A stretch of 64,000 nucleotides of DNA, taken from NCBI GenBank assembly GCA_016110215.1, contig JADWQD010000010.1, forward strand, positions 930,001 to 994,000. The letters run 5' to 3'. A program made the translations under genes and the position numbers. Within the stretch, counting starts at the first letter, position 1, and the number at the start of each line of letters is the position of its first letter. This document shows, one piece after another, positions 1-10,197 of this stretch. The notes under the pieces were generated by a model. That model had not been told where the DNA came from. It searched no databases and was given only the letters and a program-made list of their open reading frames with translations. The stretch comes from Capronia americana (Eukaryota > Ascomycota > Eurotiomycetes > Chaetothyriales > Herpotrichiellaceae).

Positions 1-165
1 ATACCCTAAATGTGGAGGAGCTCGGAGCGCGTTCACTTGTCGTGGAGGACAGGAAGAGATCTAACGAAAGTCAGAGGCAGAAGTGAACGCGCTGTAGCTT
101 GAACTTCCATCCACAGCACCGTGCTATCGGTCTCTACTAATAATATGGTCATATTCACCCACCCG

Positions 166-1389
166 TCACATCGTCGTTGCCCTTAATCTCTCAAGCACAT
201 ACTCGCCGGCCTTCATCGGTCTATAGATGCTCTTCCCCACCACTTGCTCCGGCAAAGCCTCGACATCAGCATCGTAGTTGATGCTGAAGAAGAACGGCAC
301 GGAATACCTCTCCCCCGAACCGGGCTTGGTGACGACTCGGTGGATGGTCGACTTGTACAGCCCGTTGGTCCAGCGCATGAGGAAGTCGGCGACATTGACG
401 GTCAACGTGCCGGGCCGGACGGGGCAGGGAAGCCAGACGGGCTTGTTGTCGGTGAGAGGGGAGGGCGGGAAGAGGATCTCGAGGCCCGGATTGCTGGAAC
501 TGAGGAGCAGCGTGAAGCATTCGTAGTCAGTGTGCGCACCCAGTCCCAATTTGCCTTCGCTTTCGCCTTCGCTTCCTTCGCCCACCCCCCTGTCGGCTGC
601 TGCTGCTCCATTGGTGGCACTGGGTTGGCTCTTGTAGTAGAGCAGTCGGGCGATGCCGCCGGGATGCGTCATGGCCTGATCGAAATACCCTTCCTCGAGG
701 CCCAGCGAGAGGGCGAACAGCCGGAATAGGTGTCTCGCGAGCTGGAGCACCTGGCCGTAGTACGGTCTGATGGCGTCGTAGAAGCCCGGTAAACTGTCTT
801 CGCGGGGCCAGAGATTGCCCAAGCCCGTCGCCGCGGGGGACTGGCCGTCCAGCTCGACGTACTTTCCATCACCTCCCGTGGGATCCAATCCTTCTTCATA
901 CCCCCAGTTGAATCCTTCTTTCGTCTCCTGCTGATGCTCATACCCGGAACCATCCTTGCCCATGTCGTCCGGGTTGACGTAGCTGAAATCATGCGGCTCG
1001 TAACCCCGGAAAAGTGGCGAGTGCTTGACGTGCAGCTCTTCCTTTTCGGTTGGCGACAGTTCGTGGAAAAATCGCTCCGCTTGCTTCAATACACCGGCCA
1101 TCGCCTCGGCGGAGACGCCGTGGTTGCTGATCTGGAAGAAGCCGGTGGTTACACATGCTTCGCGGATCTGTTGCGCGATGGTTTTCCTTGCCGCAGAGTC
1201 AGCAGAGAAAGATGCACCGATGTCGATCAACGGCACCGATGGTAACGAATCTAAAGGAACATGTGGTGGAGGTTTTGTCAGAGCGCCGGCCAGGCGACTT
1301 CGAAGGTGGTCTTGCGAGGCGGCGACTTCTTCGACCACACTTATTGTTGCGGTCTTTGACGTTTGCGGTGGCATGACTAGCGTGGCCAT
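166..1389 (-). CDS. 2-oxoglutarate/Fe(II)-dependent oxygenase (isopenicillin N synthase-like)
   Basis: An uninterrupted 407-residue ORF starting at an ATG. The N-terminal DIOX_N region (about residues 50-160) carries the VPLIDIGASF strand and the TGFFQISNHGV motif of this superfamily. The C-terminal jelly-roll shows the iron facial triad: H286 and D288 in GAHTDYE, and H350 in STIHRVV. R361 and S363 in ERYSVPFF would bind the 2-oxoglutarate carboxylate. These enzymes couple 2-oxoglutarate decarboxylation to hydroxylation, desaturation or ring closure of small molecules in the cytosol. The substrate cannot be read from sequence, and no biosynthetic backbone gene lies nearby. An acidic Gly/Ser/Glu-rich insert (about residues 263-280) sits just before the HxD motif. 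The gene looks intact. I am sure of the family, not of the reaction. Confidence 0.9.
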   Translation of the reverse strand: MATLVMPPQTSKTATISVVEEVAASQDHLRSRLAGALTKPPPHVPLDSLPSVPLIDIGASFSADSAARKTIAQQIREACVTTGFFQISNHGVSAEAMAGVLKQAERFFHELSPTEKEELHVKHSPLFRGYEPHDFSYVNPDDMGKDGSGYEHQQETKEGFNWGYEEGLDPTGGDGKYVELDGQSPAATGLGNLWPREDSLPGFYDAIRPYYGQVLQLARHLFRLFALSLGLEEGYFDQAMTHPGGIARLLYYKSQPSATNGAAAADRGVGEGSEGESEGKLGLGAHTDYECFTLLLSSSNPGLEILFPPSPLTDNKPVWLPCPVRPGTLTVNVADFLMRWTNGLYKSTIHRVVTKPGSGERYSVPFFFSINYDADVEALPEQVVGKSIYRPMKAGEYVLERLRATTM

Positions 1390-1657
1390 GGTCTAACGGG
1401 ATGTGCCTCCTCTGTTGAAAGAGAATAAAAAGCTGAGAGAGGGAGGCCGATGAAGGGAAACATAGTCATCAATCATGCCTGGCACGATAACGTTGGATAT
1501 ACAGAGAGCGGAGTTTTCCGCGCATCAGATGAGCTGGACGAGGCTGACGGCGAGTATGTTCAATGATGCCGGGGCTATTACGGGCTGGAATAGTAGGCCT
1601 GGTCCTAGAATGGTGATATTATATTCGTGGGATCATATCATCACTCATGAATGCTCA

Positions 1658-3976
1658 TTACACATTAACGTCGTCACGCAGGAACTGGCGCGCCGTGGTT
1701 ATTCCCCCCCAGTTGCCGTAGGCGGGCTCACAGAGGGCACGCGAAACAGGCTCTACTGTCATGTCAGTCCAGTATGCCGGCCTTTCTATCTCAGCGGGCC
1801 ACCAGTCGAACAAAAGAAACGCCTCCTCAACAGTCCAGGGTCCTGTGAGCCCCGTTGAGCCCTCTTCTGTAGGCTTCGAAGCATATCGGGTTGCGATGTC
1901 AAATGCCAACGTGTCAGAGGAACACCGCAGCATCTTGCTTGGGCTCCTGGACTTGCCAGAACTCCTCCTCGTTGACAGGTTCTCTAACGGTCCCAACGGA
2001 CGCCTCGAGTTTGACACATCGGGCTGAGGCACCGGAGGAAGATGCTCCTCGTCCAATGCATCGTTCTCCGAGACGACTCGCCGGAAGGAGCGTCCATCAA
2101 CGCCAGCAGCGTGGCCCATGGCTGGAGGGGGTTGATACTGTACTTCCACACGATTCTCAGGACGAGATGTGAGGTGCTGTAACGCACTGGTGATAGGTAG
2201 TTGAGGATTCCGGCAAGTCTCTCTCTTGGATTGTGCCTGCTCATGATTCTCACTCTCATTTCCTGCTCCGGCTTGTCTCTCCGGCATGACAAGACCAGTC
2301 CGTGCAGACCGCGTTACAGGTTCGGCATGCTTTTCTTGTTCTGTCACCATTTCTGGTTGAGTGCGTTCGCCAACCTCAATCGGGTCGTCTGTTTCCGACA
2401 GTCCTTTAGGTACTGGCTCATTCTCTTCCTCCACTGTTGTTGCTTGCTCTGAATTCTGTGGGCTTTGAGAGAGAACATGATCTTCTGGTTTTGCCTTTGA
2501 CGGGCCTTCTGGTTCGCACGGTGGCTCGGTCTCAAGCTGTTTACTGGACTTGTTCTGCTCTGCTGGCCCATTTCGCTTTTCTGTCTCCGCTCCTTTCGGC
2601 GAGATACGTAATTCAATCAGGTCATCGAAAGCATCGCTATGTTCAACATCCGAGAAGGGGAACTCATCCTGCGTAAGGAGCGGGCCAGGTGGAGAGGACT
2701 TTGGGTCGAGATTGTCCTCAGGCATGAACAATGGGCTGGAGGTGTCATGGTGGAGGGACACTTCTTGCTCGCGTATACTAGATTGAGAACCGAGGAATTG
2801 GTTTGGCGGTGTAGGTTCATCTGCAATTGTCTGGTCATCGGCATTCACGTCTAGAGCCTTCCCCTTGGGCGAGGGCAATCTGCTAGCGCTCTGTTGACAA
2901 GAGGCCGGCCCGAGCGAACGTTCTAAAGCCCCCGCTACTGATGGACCAGACGAATAGGGAAGTATGCATGTTAGTTTTTGCCTTGGTTTAGGTCGGCCAA
3001 GAAGGAGTCTGGCAGTCCCAGCGGCCGACGACCGGGAATTTATGGCTGGTGTTCTTGTTGCGGACTTGGTTGAGTTCGAAGGGGGTTTTGATTTCTTCCC
3101 GCTCTCTTTACCCTTGCCCGCTCGGACCGCACGATGATCTGGCAGGGGTGGACCAGTCGGCCTCTGATATGACAATGCAGGGGTAAGCGGAGGCTTCTCC
3201 GGAGCTTCTTTGTGATTTCGCCTAGATTTCGCAGTCAACCTTACATGCGTAGGCGGGTGTCGTTGGGCCTCTTCGTCCGCTGACAGGTCAAGGACCTCCT
3301 CGAACTCGATTGGAGGCTCATCCCGACGACTCGGTTGCGGGACAGGCTTACTTGGCTGCATGGGCTGAGGTAAGCTGAGCCTTGTAGGTCTAACGGGCGG
3401 GTGTCCTTCATCCGAACGATTTTCCTTGTCGCTGAAAAGCCGTGGCCGTTTTGGGAAAGGTTCACCTGGGTCTATGCGGGCAGAGGTGTATCGTTGTTCG
3501 TAGGGCGATTGATATGGAAGTCTTGCACGTCCCAGTCGACCTTGTGACGGCCCAAGTACTTCTGTGAGTGACTTCAGCCTCTGAGATGGGCCGGTCGATT
3601 GTAATCGGTTCGAGAGTGAGACTGGCTGTTTTCGAGGTGACGGGCCTCTCTCTGGGCGCTGTCTGTCGAGAATTGGGGCCAGATCGGTTTGTGTCTGTCC
3701 CAGCCGCTCTCCAACCTCCACCAGGACACCGCGATCAAGCCGTATCTCAACGCCCTCTGCGAACTCCTCCTCTTGCCTATAGTGGACGTCGTCGATGAAG
3801 GTCCGGGAGTCGTCGTAGGCCATGACGCGTCGGTTGAAGGTGTGGAAGCGTACCGAGCCATCGTGCCATTTTTTGGATTTCTTGTGGAGGTCGCGCGTGT
3901 AGAGACAGCGGAATTCATGGACGGGGGCCGTGGTTTGACTGGCAGTAACAGCCAGGCTGGAAGTCAGGGTTGGCAT
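1658..3976 (-). CDS. DUF2439 protein related to Mte1 / Dbl2 / ZGRF1 N-terminus
   Basis: A 772-residue single-exon protein. The longest ORF begins at a GTG, so I start at the first in-frame ATG (MPTLTSS). Residues about 20-85 match the ZGRF1-like N-terminal domain (DUF2439): VHEFRCLYTRDLHKKSKKWHDG and a following stretch with an FHTFNRRVMAYDD core. Yeast Mte1 and fission yeast Dbl2 share this domain and work with the Mph1/Fml1 (FANCM-type) helicase in homologous recombination and telomere maintenance. The rest is low-complexity, rich in Pro, Ser, Glu and Arg, and probably disordered. A short conserved-looking tail contains GPWTVEEAFLLFDWWP. No GRF zinc finger or helicase motif is present, as in Mte1 and Dbl2 and unlike vertebrate ZGRF1. 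It is divergent to the BAR-SH3 gene. The domain call is firm; the recombination role is inferred from the family. Confidence 0.75.
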   Translation of the reverse strand: MPTLTSSLAVTASQTTAPVHEFRCLYTRDLHKKSKKWHDGSVRFHTFNRRVMAYDDSRTFIDDVHYRQEEEFAEGVEIRLDRGVLVEVGERLGQTQTDLAPILDRQRPERGPSPRKQPVSLSNRLQSTGPSQRLKSLTEVLGPSQGRLGRARLPYQSPYEQRYTSARIDPGEPFPKRPRLFSDKENRSDEGHPPVRPTRLSLPQPMQPSKPVPQPSRRDEPPIEFEEVLDLSADEEAQRHPPTHVRLTAKSRRNHKEAPEKPPLTPALSYQRPTGPPLPDHRAVRAGKGKESGKKSKPPSNSTKSATRTPAINSRSSAAGTARLLLGRPKPRQKLTCILPYSSGPSVAGALERSLGPASCQQSASRLPSPKGKALDVNADDQTIADEPTPPNQFLGSQSSIREQEVSLHHDTSSPLFMPEDNLDPKSSPPGPLLTQDEFPFSDVEHSDAFDDLIELRISPKGAETEKRNGPAEQNKSSKQLETEPPCEPEGPSKAKPEDHVLSQSPQNSEQATTVEEENEPVPKGLSETDDPIEVGERTQPEMVTEQEKHAEPVTRSARTGLVMPERQAGAGNESENHEQAQSKRETCRNPQLPITSALQHLTSRPENRVEVQYQPPPAMGHAAGVDGRSFRRVVSENDALDEEHLPPVPQPDVSNSRRPLGPLENLSTRRSSGKSRSPSKMLRCSSDTLAFDIATRYASKPTEEGSTGLTGPWTVEEAFLLFDWWPAEIERPAYWTDMTVEPVSRALCEPAYGNWGGITTARQFLRDDVNV

Positions 3977-4579
3977 AATCAGTATCACAGCTGCACCTGA
4001 GGGACATCGGAGGAGCTGAAGAGCGTCAGCAGCATACTGGCTGCGGGCGGAGGTCAGGATGTTGACCTGCGCATAAAAGGGTCAGAGGGGTCCAGGTGCG
4101 TGTCTTGGTGGTGGTGAAACGCGCGTCAAGTGAGGCTGGCACTCGGATAAGAAGACGCCTTGTTACCTAAACGGACGCTTCAAACACGTTTTATTTACTG
4201 TCCAACTAATTTCAACGCATTCTCCCCGTGTGCATTAAAAGGCTAAACTTTTCGTGCTGCTGGTCAGTTTACTGTTCTAATCGCCTTTCCTCGGTCCCAT
4301 CTCCGCCGTTCGTTTCTGCAGAGCCTCACAAGCCTGGCGAGTCTGACGATCCTTTTGACGCCGGTCGACCCTGACTACTGCACGAGCGACATTGGCGGCG
4401 TGGCGACGGCAGCGACGGGCTTGTGTACCTGTCTGTGCCACCAAATGACCCGCGAGGGGTCTGACAGCCTGGCAGTCACATCCGCTCTTTCATCTGTCTA
4501 GACTCTTTCAATCTGGCCGCCTCACAAGTCACTCTCTGGGCTCCTGTCCCTGTGGCTGTTCCGCCCGTGGCCAGTCACC
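3977..4579. other. Divergent intergenic spacer
   Basis: About 600 bp separating the divergent DUF2439 and BAR-SH3 genes. It must hold both promoters. Pyrimidine-rich stretches occur before the BAR-SH3 start. I see no ORF, RNA gene or repeat of note. Confidence 0.5.
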
Positions 4580-6021
4580 ATGCACAGCGTCCAACGGCAT
4601 TTTGGCAAGTTGGGCAAGAGAAGTGCAGATGAGCAGACAGTCTCGCACCTCCTCAAGGACTTTGAGGAGGCCGATAAGCTCCTGACAAAGGTATGCACTA
4701 CCCCGTTGCACCAACTATTTGTCCTCCCCCGACTGACCTCTCAAAGATTATCGAAGCATCCAAGGCATGGCGCGAGTCCTGGGTTTCGATCCTGACCCAC
4801 CAGCATCGCATCGTCGATGAGTACAGCCTCCTCTATGCTCCCATTGTGGGTGCCAGTGACGACTACCATGGCCACGATCCTGCGCAGACCCCCGACCACG
4901 TTATGCGTCGGACAGCCAGAATGAAACAAGAGTACGAGGACTTGAAAAGAGATTTGAGTGGGGATTTGGTTCAAGTCGAAGAGCGACTCATCAAACCGGC
5001 CCAGAACGCCAAAGATAGCCTCCATTACATGCGGAAGACAATCAAGAAGCGAGAGGACCGGAAACTCGACTTTGAGAGATACCAAAACAGAGTCGACTCT
5101 CAGCTGAAGAAGACGAAGCGGTCAGACAGAGACGATGCCACTCTGACCAAGTCTCAATCTGAGCTGGATGCGGCCACTGAGGCATACCATGCCGCCGACG
5201 ACAACCTGAGAAACTGTCTGCCCCGTGTACTGACTTCGGTCTTCTCGCTCTTGCCTCACTTCTTGGCCGCCCAGGTGCAGATCCAGAATGACTTGCTGGG
5301 CCACTACTACACCATGTTGCACACTTATTGCACGGAAGAAGGCTTCCCTTCTCCCGCCCCACCCATGGACGAAGTTATCCGATCGTGGACAGATGCCTTC
5401 AAACCCGTCCAACGCGAGGCCGAGTCACTGGCTATACTGGCCAATGGGAAAGCAACCAGGACGTCCATGGAGAACGGTTCCAACGGTCGCCCAGCTGCCA
5501 ATGGCCATCGCCGACCAAGTGCGTCGGCGTTTAGTGCGCATCGCCAACAGTCTGTCTCACCAGCCAGGAATCTCCCCCCTTCGCCGTCCCAGGATGCCAA
5601 GTCCAAGTTATCTGTCTCGCCTGCGGCCTCGACCATCCTGCACCCGTTAACGCCATCGGAGATAGTTGCGAGTCCGTCACCATCACTGTCCGTCTACCAA
5701 ACACCCATGGCCTTTTCGCCGGCAGGGCCGAACACAGACTATTTCTCTCGTGATCGACAGCCATCTGCTGGCTCGAGCGTGTCCATGGCATCGATCGCTC
5801 AGAAGAAACGACCCCCACCACCTCCCCCACCGAGGTTACCCTCGCAGCAAAACATCTTTGTCACCGCATTGTATGATTTCAATGGCCAAAGTGAAGGAGA
5901 TCTTGCATTTCGAGAGGGCGATCGGATCCGCGTCCTCAAAAAGACCGAAAGCACCGACGATTGGTGGCAAGGAGAGCTCAGAGGGTTGCAAGGGCCGTTT
6001 CCCGCAAACTATGTTCAGTGA
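4580..6021 (+). CDS. BAR-domain and SH3-domain protein (Rvs167/amphiphysin-like)
   Basis: Two exons, 4580-4690 and 4747-6021, joined in phase 0 over a 56-nt GT-AG intron, give 461 residues. The N-terminal 220 or so residues form a helical BAR region: exon 1 ends in KDFEEADKLLTK, and exon 2 continues with long charged helices. A Ser/Pro-rich linker follows, then a polyproline run (KKRPPPPPPPRLP) at about 390-400. The C-terminal SH3 domain (about 405-461) has ALYDF, DDWWQGEL and FPANYVQ. BAR-SH3 proteins bend membrane at endocytic sites and bind proline-rich actin regulators. The N-terminus does not look like the Hob3/Rvs161 type, so this is probably the second fungal BAR-SH3 paralogue rather than the direct Rvs167 orthologue. 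The architecture is clear; the exact orthology is not. Confidence 0.88.
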
Positions 6022-6431
6022 GGGTCAACCGTGTTATACTAATACCAGCAAGCGAAATCTGCATAGAAATGGCCTGCAAACCATGACTTTGAATGCAAGC
6101 ACGACAAGTCAAATTGGAGCGAAGGGGGCGTGTATATGGAATGTTTCATCCTCTTCGGGGCATAAAAGGTCAAATATACCCAACAACGGCGTATCGGTTG
6201 TCATCGTTCGAGGTACTCGGCTGCTAAATCTCTTGCGAAATGGTGTTAAGACCACGTTATGCCAATAGCCCTTTGCAAGCGCCAAAAGTATGCATGCTGC
6301 TCATGGCCTTGTTGAAGACCAAGACGGGGTATCATTTCCAAACAAAAGCACCTCATGCTCTCATTCCGCCCTGTGACCACCACGAAGCAACGATGAGGAC
6401 TCCATCTGCGTGAGCCCGCCCACCCACCCTC
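6022..6431. other. Convergent 3' intergenic spacer
   Basis: About 410 bp between the stop codons of the converging BAR-SH3 and Caf16-like genes. It presumably holds both 3' UTRs. I see no coding potential or clear repeat. Confidence 0.5.
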
Positions 6432-7295
6432 TTACTCGTCCCGTTTCTCAGCCCCATATCCGCCCTTGCCCTCCAAGTTTTCATATGTCTTGTCTTGGCT
6501 ATTTGGATCTCTCGGCCCACGCTCAGCCAGGTCCTCCTTGAGCCATTTCAACACTAGTTCTCCCAGTTTACTATTGCCGCTCTGGTTATATGAGTCGGTT
6601 TCGGCATGATACTTGGCCATGTCCCCCCATTCCTTGACTTGCCCCATGTGCATGTGCACCAAATGAGTGGGCCATCCGACGAGATTGTCCAAAATATGCG
6701 TCGCATACACAATCGTGGCGCCCCGTCGTTCCGTCTCCCCTCTTAACCAGTTCAGAAAGTTGCTTCGACTCAACAGGTCCAGATCCACGGTGATTTCATC
6801 CAGCAGAAGAACGTCCCACGGTCTGATCAACCCCATGGCGAGTTGGACCCTCCGTCTCTCGCCGTCACTGACAGCATGCATGCGCCATCGCAAATCAATA
6901 TCTAGAATGCTGACCAGCTCATCCCGCCGCTCGGGATAATGCTTCCCGCCCACAGAGTCTAGCAGGATCGGCACGGCTATATCAGTTCGTACGATAGGGT
7001 TAAGAACCCATTCTAGTCCCAGATACGTAACGCCTTCGAGACCCGCAGAGAACGGGTCGACCCCGGCGATGAGAATGGTTGACGATGGCGCCAGTCTCTT
7101 CCCCGACAGGAGCCTCAGTAACGTCGTCTTGCCCGCTCCATTGGCTCCGATCAGCAGCGTCCGCGACCCGGCGGGTAATTTGAGGTTGATGTCTCGCAAG
7201 CCGAGGGAGCCGTCGGGGAATTTGTAGCTGAGGCCCTGGACGACAATATCGGGGTCGGGGGATGTGCCGCTGGCCTCAGAGTTCTGGAATGCCAT
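6432..7295 (-). CDS. CAF16: Caf16-type soluble ABC ATPase
   Basis: A 287-residue single-exon protein that is one ABC nucleotide-binding domain without membrane segments. Visible motifs are Walker A GANGAGKTT (about residue 50), the signature VSDGERRRVQLAMGL (about 143), Walker B VLLLDE with the Glu followed by an ITVDLDLL D-loop (about 162), and the H-loop His in YATHILDN (about 200). The signature is SDGER rather than LSGGQ, as in the Caf16/ABCI family. Yeast Caf16 is a non-transporter ATPase reported to associate with the CCR4-NOT complex. Family length (about 290) and motif order agree. The C-terminal 50 residues are charged and variable. The orthology call is good; the biochemical role in this species is inferred. 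Confidence 0.88.
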   Translation of the reverse strand: MAFQNSEASGTSPDPDIVVQGLSYKFPDGSLGLRDINLKLPAGSRTLLIGANGAGKTTLLRLLSGKRLAPSSTILIAGVDPFSAGLEGVTYLGLEWVLNPIVRTDIAVPILLDSVGGKHYPERRDELVSILDIDLRWRMHAVSDGERRRVQLAMGLIRPWDVLLLDEITVDLDLLSRSNFLNWLRGETERRGATIVYATHILDNLVGWPTHLVHMHMGQVKEWGDMAKYHAETDSYNQSGNSKLGELVLKWLKEDLAERGPRDPNSQDKTYENLEGKGGYGAEKRDE

Positions 7296-8030
7296 TTCAG
7301 TGACTTGGATGGGCTAAATAACGTGCTCGAAGTGGTTTCTGTTGCTGACGGGACGGAATTCTGAATTCTACGGAGTCCTGGCCCAAGTTTTCTGACATAT
7401 GTCAATTTGGTAATTGAGTCATGCACTGGGACCATTATGTAATTGGCATGATTCATTCAATCCGCCATTTTCGAGGCTGAACAGAGAATCAACGCTGAGG
7501 AATTGATCACTTTCTACAGCGCAGCACGATCTCTCCTCACCACCGAGTGCTGGCGCGATATATCTCAGTTCTATCTTGAACTTACGACCTCAGAGTTTGC
7601 TTATCCACACAGCGCTTCCGTCCGCCGTTTGCTGCTCATTTTCCTGTGCTAGATCCCGTCGATCTATGTCACTGTGCGCAATTCCGTTTCTCGCTTCCTT
7701 ACTTTGCCCTTTCGCCTCCCTCACTATTTCAACCAGCATAGACCTCGTTATGCCGAATACTGACAGCGCGCTCAATAAATGGCATCAAATTGCGAGAAAC
7801 ATCGTGTTCCAGCAGACAGCCTAGCACCATGTCCTGTCCTCCCTGACACTGTGCGAACGGTGTCGCTCGGGAACTTCCTCCCCCTCAGAAAAGCACTGTG
7901 CTATGCTGGGATAATGGAGTCAAGATATACTTCTTCACGCTTGACTAACATGACTAATGCAATGCTGTATGGTGCAATCTAGAAATTCGGCTGCAGCACA
8001 TATCTGCGAATCGAGCTGGTTACCTTTACT
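7296..8030. other. Intergenic region upstream of CAF16
   Basis: About 735 bp covering the CAF16 promoter and the 3' flank of the NmrA-like gene. It contains only short ORFs without family resemblance. I see no repeat or RNA gene. Confidence 0.45.
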
Positions 8031-9180
8031 TCAACCAAGCAACTGCGAACGGTCCCCCTTTACTCTAAAACCGCAGACCAGTCTTCCTCCTTCATCCAAT
8101 TCTCGAGCGTCGTCATTGGGCACTGGATGCCAGCCTATGATGTCGAACTCGTCAACGGTGGGCCTAGAGGGGAGGTTGCATCTCACCTTTTCGATATCAG
8201 CGGCTTTCAGCAGACTGGCGTCGCCTCCATCATATCCCGGACCTGACGAGTATGAGAACATATCCGCGATCTCCCTGCCGAACTCCTTGTCGGGTACTGC
8301 ATCCACCATCTGCTGCAGGGTGATCTGCTGATAGCGTGCCCTCGCACCAGTCACATGGCTCCAGAAGCGTAGGTACTCGCCCCAACTACAGGTCGTGCCC
8401 TCCGCCATGTAGCTCCTTCCGGGTGGCATTTGGCAGACTGCCCAGACGAAGTTGCCCATGTCGGAATTGACGTCCAAATGTGGCACGGCAGCATCAGGAG
8501 CAGTCGTGAAACTCATCTGGAAGGCACCGTCCGGCAACTTCACACGGCCAGTGACATCAGCTGTTGTAGCGCACTGAACTAGATGGACTTGCCTTTGCGA
8601 AGTAGGCCTCCGGCGCGAGCTTGTAACTCGACGTGAAATACCCTGTCTGCACACACGACATCTTCGCCGCCAATGCAGGATGTTCATCGGTGACATACGT
8701 CGGAAACACATTGGCTTTCGCGTCGAAGTGATACAGCTCACCGAAGACTCCCTGGCTGCACTTCCCTGCGTGGCTCAGGGTGGAAGCAATGAATCCATTG
8801 TCGACAAGCGTGTCAACTGTCTTCGCCGCCGCATCTGCGATGTTCTTTCCCTGCTGCAACTCCACGTTGTACGCATACCTGCGGCAGGAGATCCCTGCGG
8901 CAGCTGCCTTCTGCCGACAGTCCGACCGAAAGAATGGCTCCCAATAATTTGTCACACTGAAAATCACATTCGCTCCTGCGAAAGCGGAGGTCAAACTGTC
9001 AATGTCGTCGAGGTCTGCTTGGACGATCTCAACACCTTGTTGTGACAGTCTTTGGGCAGCTGCAGAGCTCGGGTTTCGCGTTAAGCCCCGCACTCGATAT
9101 TTTGCGTCCTTGAGAAATCGCTGGGCGACCGAGCCTCCTTGATTTCCAGTAACGCCCACGACGCAGACGAGCTTGATCAT
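8031..9180 (-). CDS. NmrA-like NAD(P)-binding protein, split by a GC-AG intron
   Basis: On the minus strand exon 1 is 9180-8593 and exon 2 is 8537-8031, giving 364 residues. The ATG at 9180 starts the Rossmann fold directly (MIKLVCVVGVTGNQGGSV, a GxxGxxG dinucleotide site). Later segments read VIFSVTNYWEPFF, and after the splice LPDGAFQMSF with PHLDVNSDMGNFV, all typical of NmrA/HSCARG-like sensors and reductases. The frame breaks at 8593. A 55-nt intron with donor AAG/GCAAGT, a CTGAT branch-like site and acceptor GTGAAG restores it in phase 0 and joins YFAK to LPDG, as homologues read. NmrA relatives bind NAD(P) and act as redox sensors or as small reductases. The partner is unknown. The alternative to the GC intron would be a frameshifted pseudogene. 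Confidence 0.82.
8538..8592 (-). other. GC-AG intron of the NmrA-like gene
   Basis: A 55-nt intron inferred from frame and family continuity. The donor is GCAAGT after AAAG, the classic strong context for GC donors. A GCTGATG branch-like motif lies 14-20 nt before the GTGAAG acceptor. No GT donor in the vicinity restores the frame. Confidence 0.75.
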
Positions 9181-10197
9181 GGTTACAGGATATGGTTCTA
9201 GAAGCGCGATAACTGGATGAGAAAGGCCATGCCATGGGACGACACGCGGTCTGTCGCCCGGTGTGCTGGTGCCATCGTCAGTCAGGGCCACAACCGTCAC
9301 CTTCCCTGTTGAGTTAGACGATCTTCGGTGTTCACCTGTGCTTTTGACAGCAAGCTGAACATGCCTCGCACCAGATGCGGAGAATGGAAGTGTTCGCTTC
9401 GTCGGTCGAGCCATACATCTTGGCCTCGTCTGGCCTCCCTTGGCAGAATCACCCCATCTTGGACTGGATTTGCTTTTTGGGTGCTAGAAGCAACAGTAGT
9501 ATGCGGTGCAGCTCCAGAGTAAGCGCCGAGTACTTTAATTCGACATATCTTTGTATTGCCGTGAGTGTTGAAGAAACAAGGGAGGGTAACTCTTGGGGGT
9601 GATTCCAGTAACCACTGTAACTAGCCAAGTCGGCGGGCCTCGGCCCTGAGCGTTTTGGTTTGTACATAGGTGCCTTCGTCTCGCACTGTACCGTACACAC
9701 CCTCATACCGTGATGCTCTCTCACTCAACGGCGCGATGACGAGGATAGAATGATGATAACAACTCGAAAGACAGGACGAGGCCGCAAGTTACCAGTGCTC
9801 GTATTTCTATTCGTCTCATTTATAAAGTACGACTCTCTAATGCCGCGACACCCTCCGATTGCTCTGTAAGTGTGATTTGATCGGGCGTCGATGACCTCGG
9901 ACGAGGCTAGCAAGCTTCAGAGGTGCGCACCTATTCTGCTTACATCGCCATTCTACGACTTACTGTCTGGGTTATGGTACAGCATGACAAACGGGTCCAA
10001 TCCAGGATTTCCATTACATACTCGTTAGTTAGAACGCATCGCCTCTCCGCACCGTCGCAGCGCTTAAACATACCGCCGCATGCCCGCCGGCTAGCCAGCA
10101 TGTTCTGTACATACGGTACTTACGATACCTTCTTACTCTGACCTCACTTGGTACCTCCCTCATCGACCCGACAGACGGCTTGAAAAAAACAACAACA
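9181..10197. other. Divergent intergenic spacer between NmrA-like gene and NPY1
   Basis: About 1 kb with the two divergent promoters. The NmrA-side ORF can be extended upstream by 78 codons, but that extension shows no family similarity. Near NPY1 the leader becomes A-rich (AAAAAAACAACAACA), which suits a fungal start context. Confidence 0.45.
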
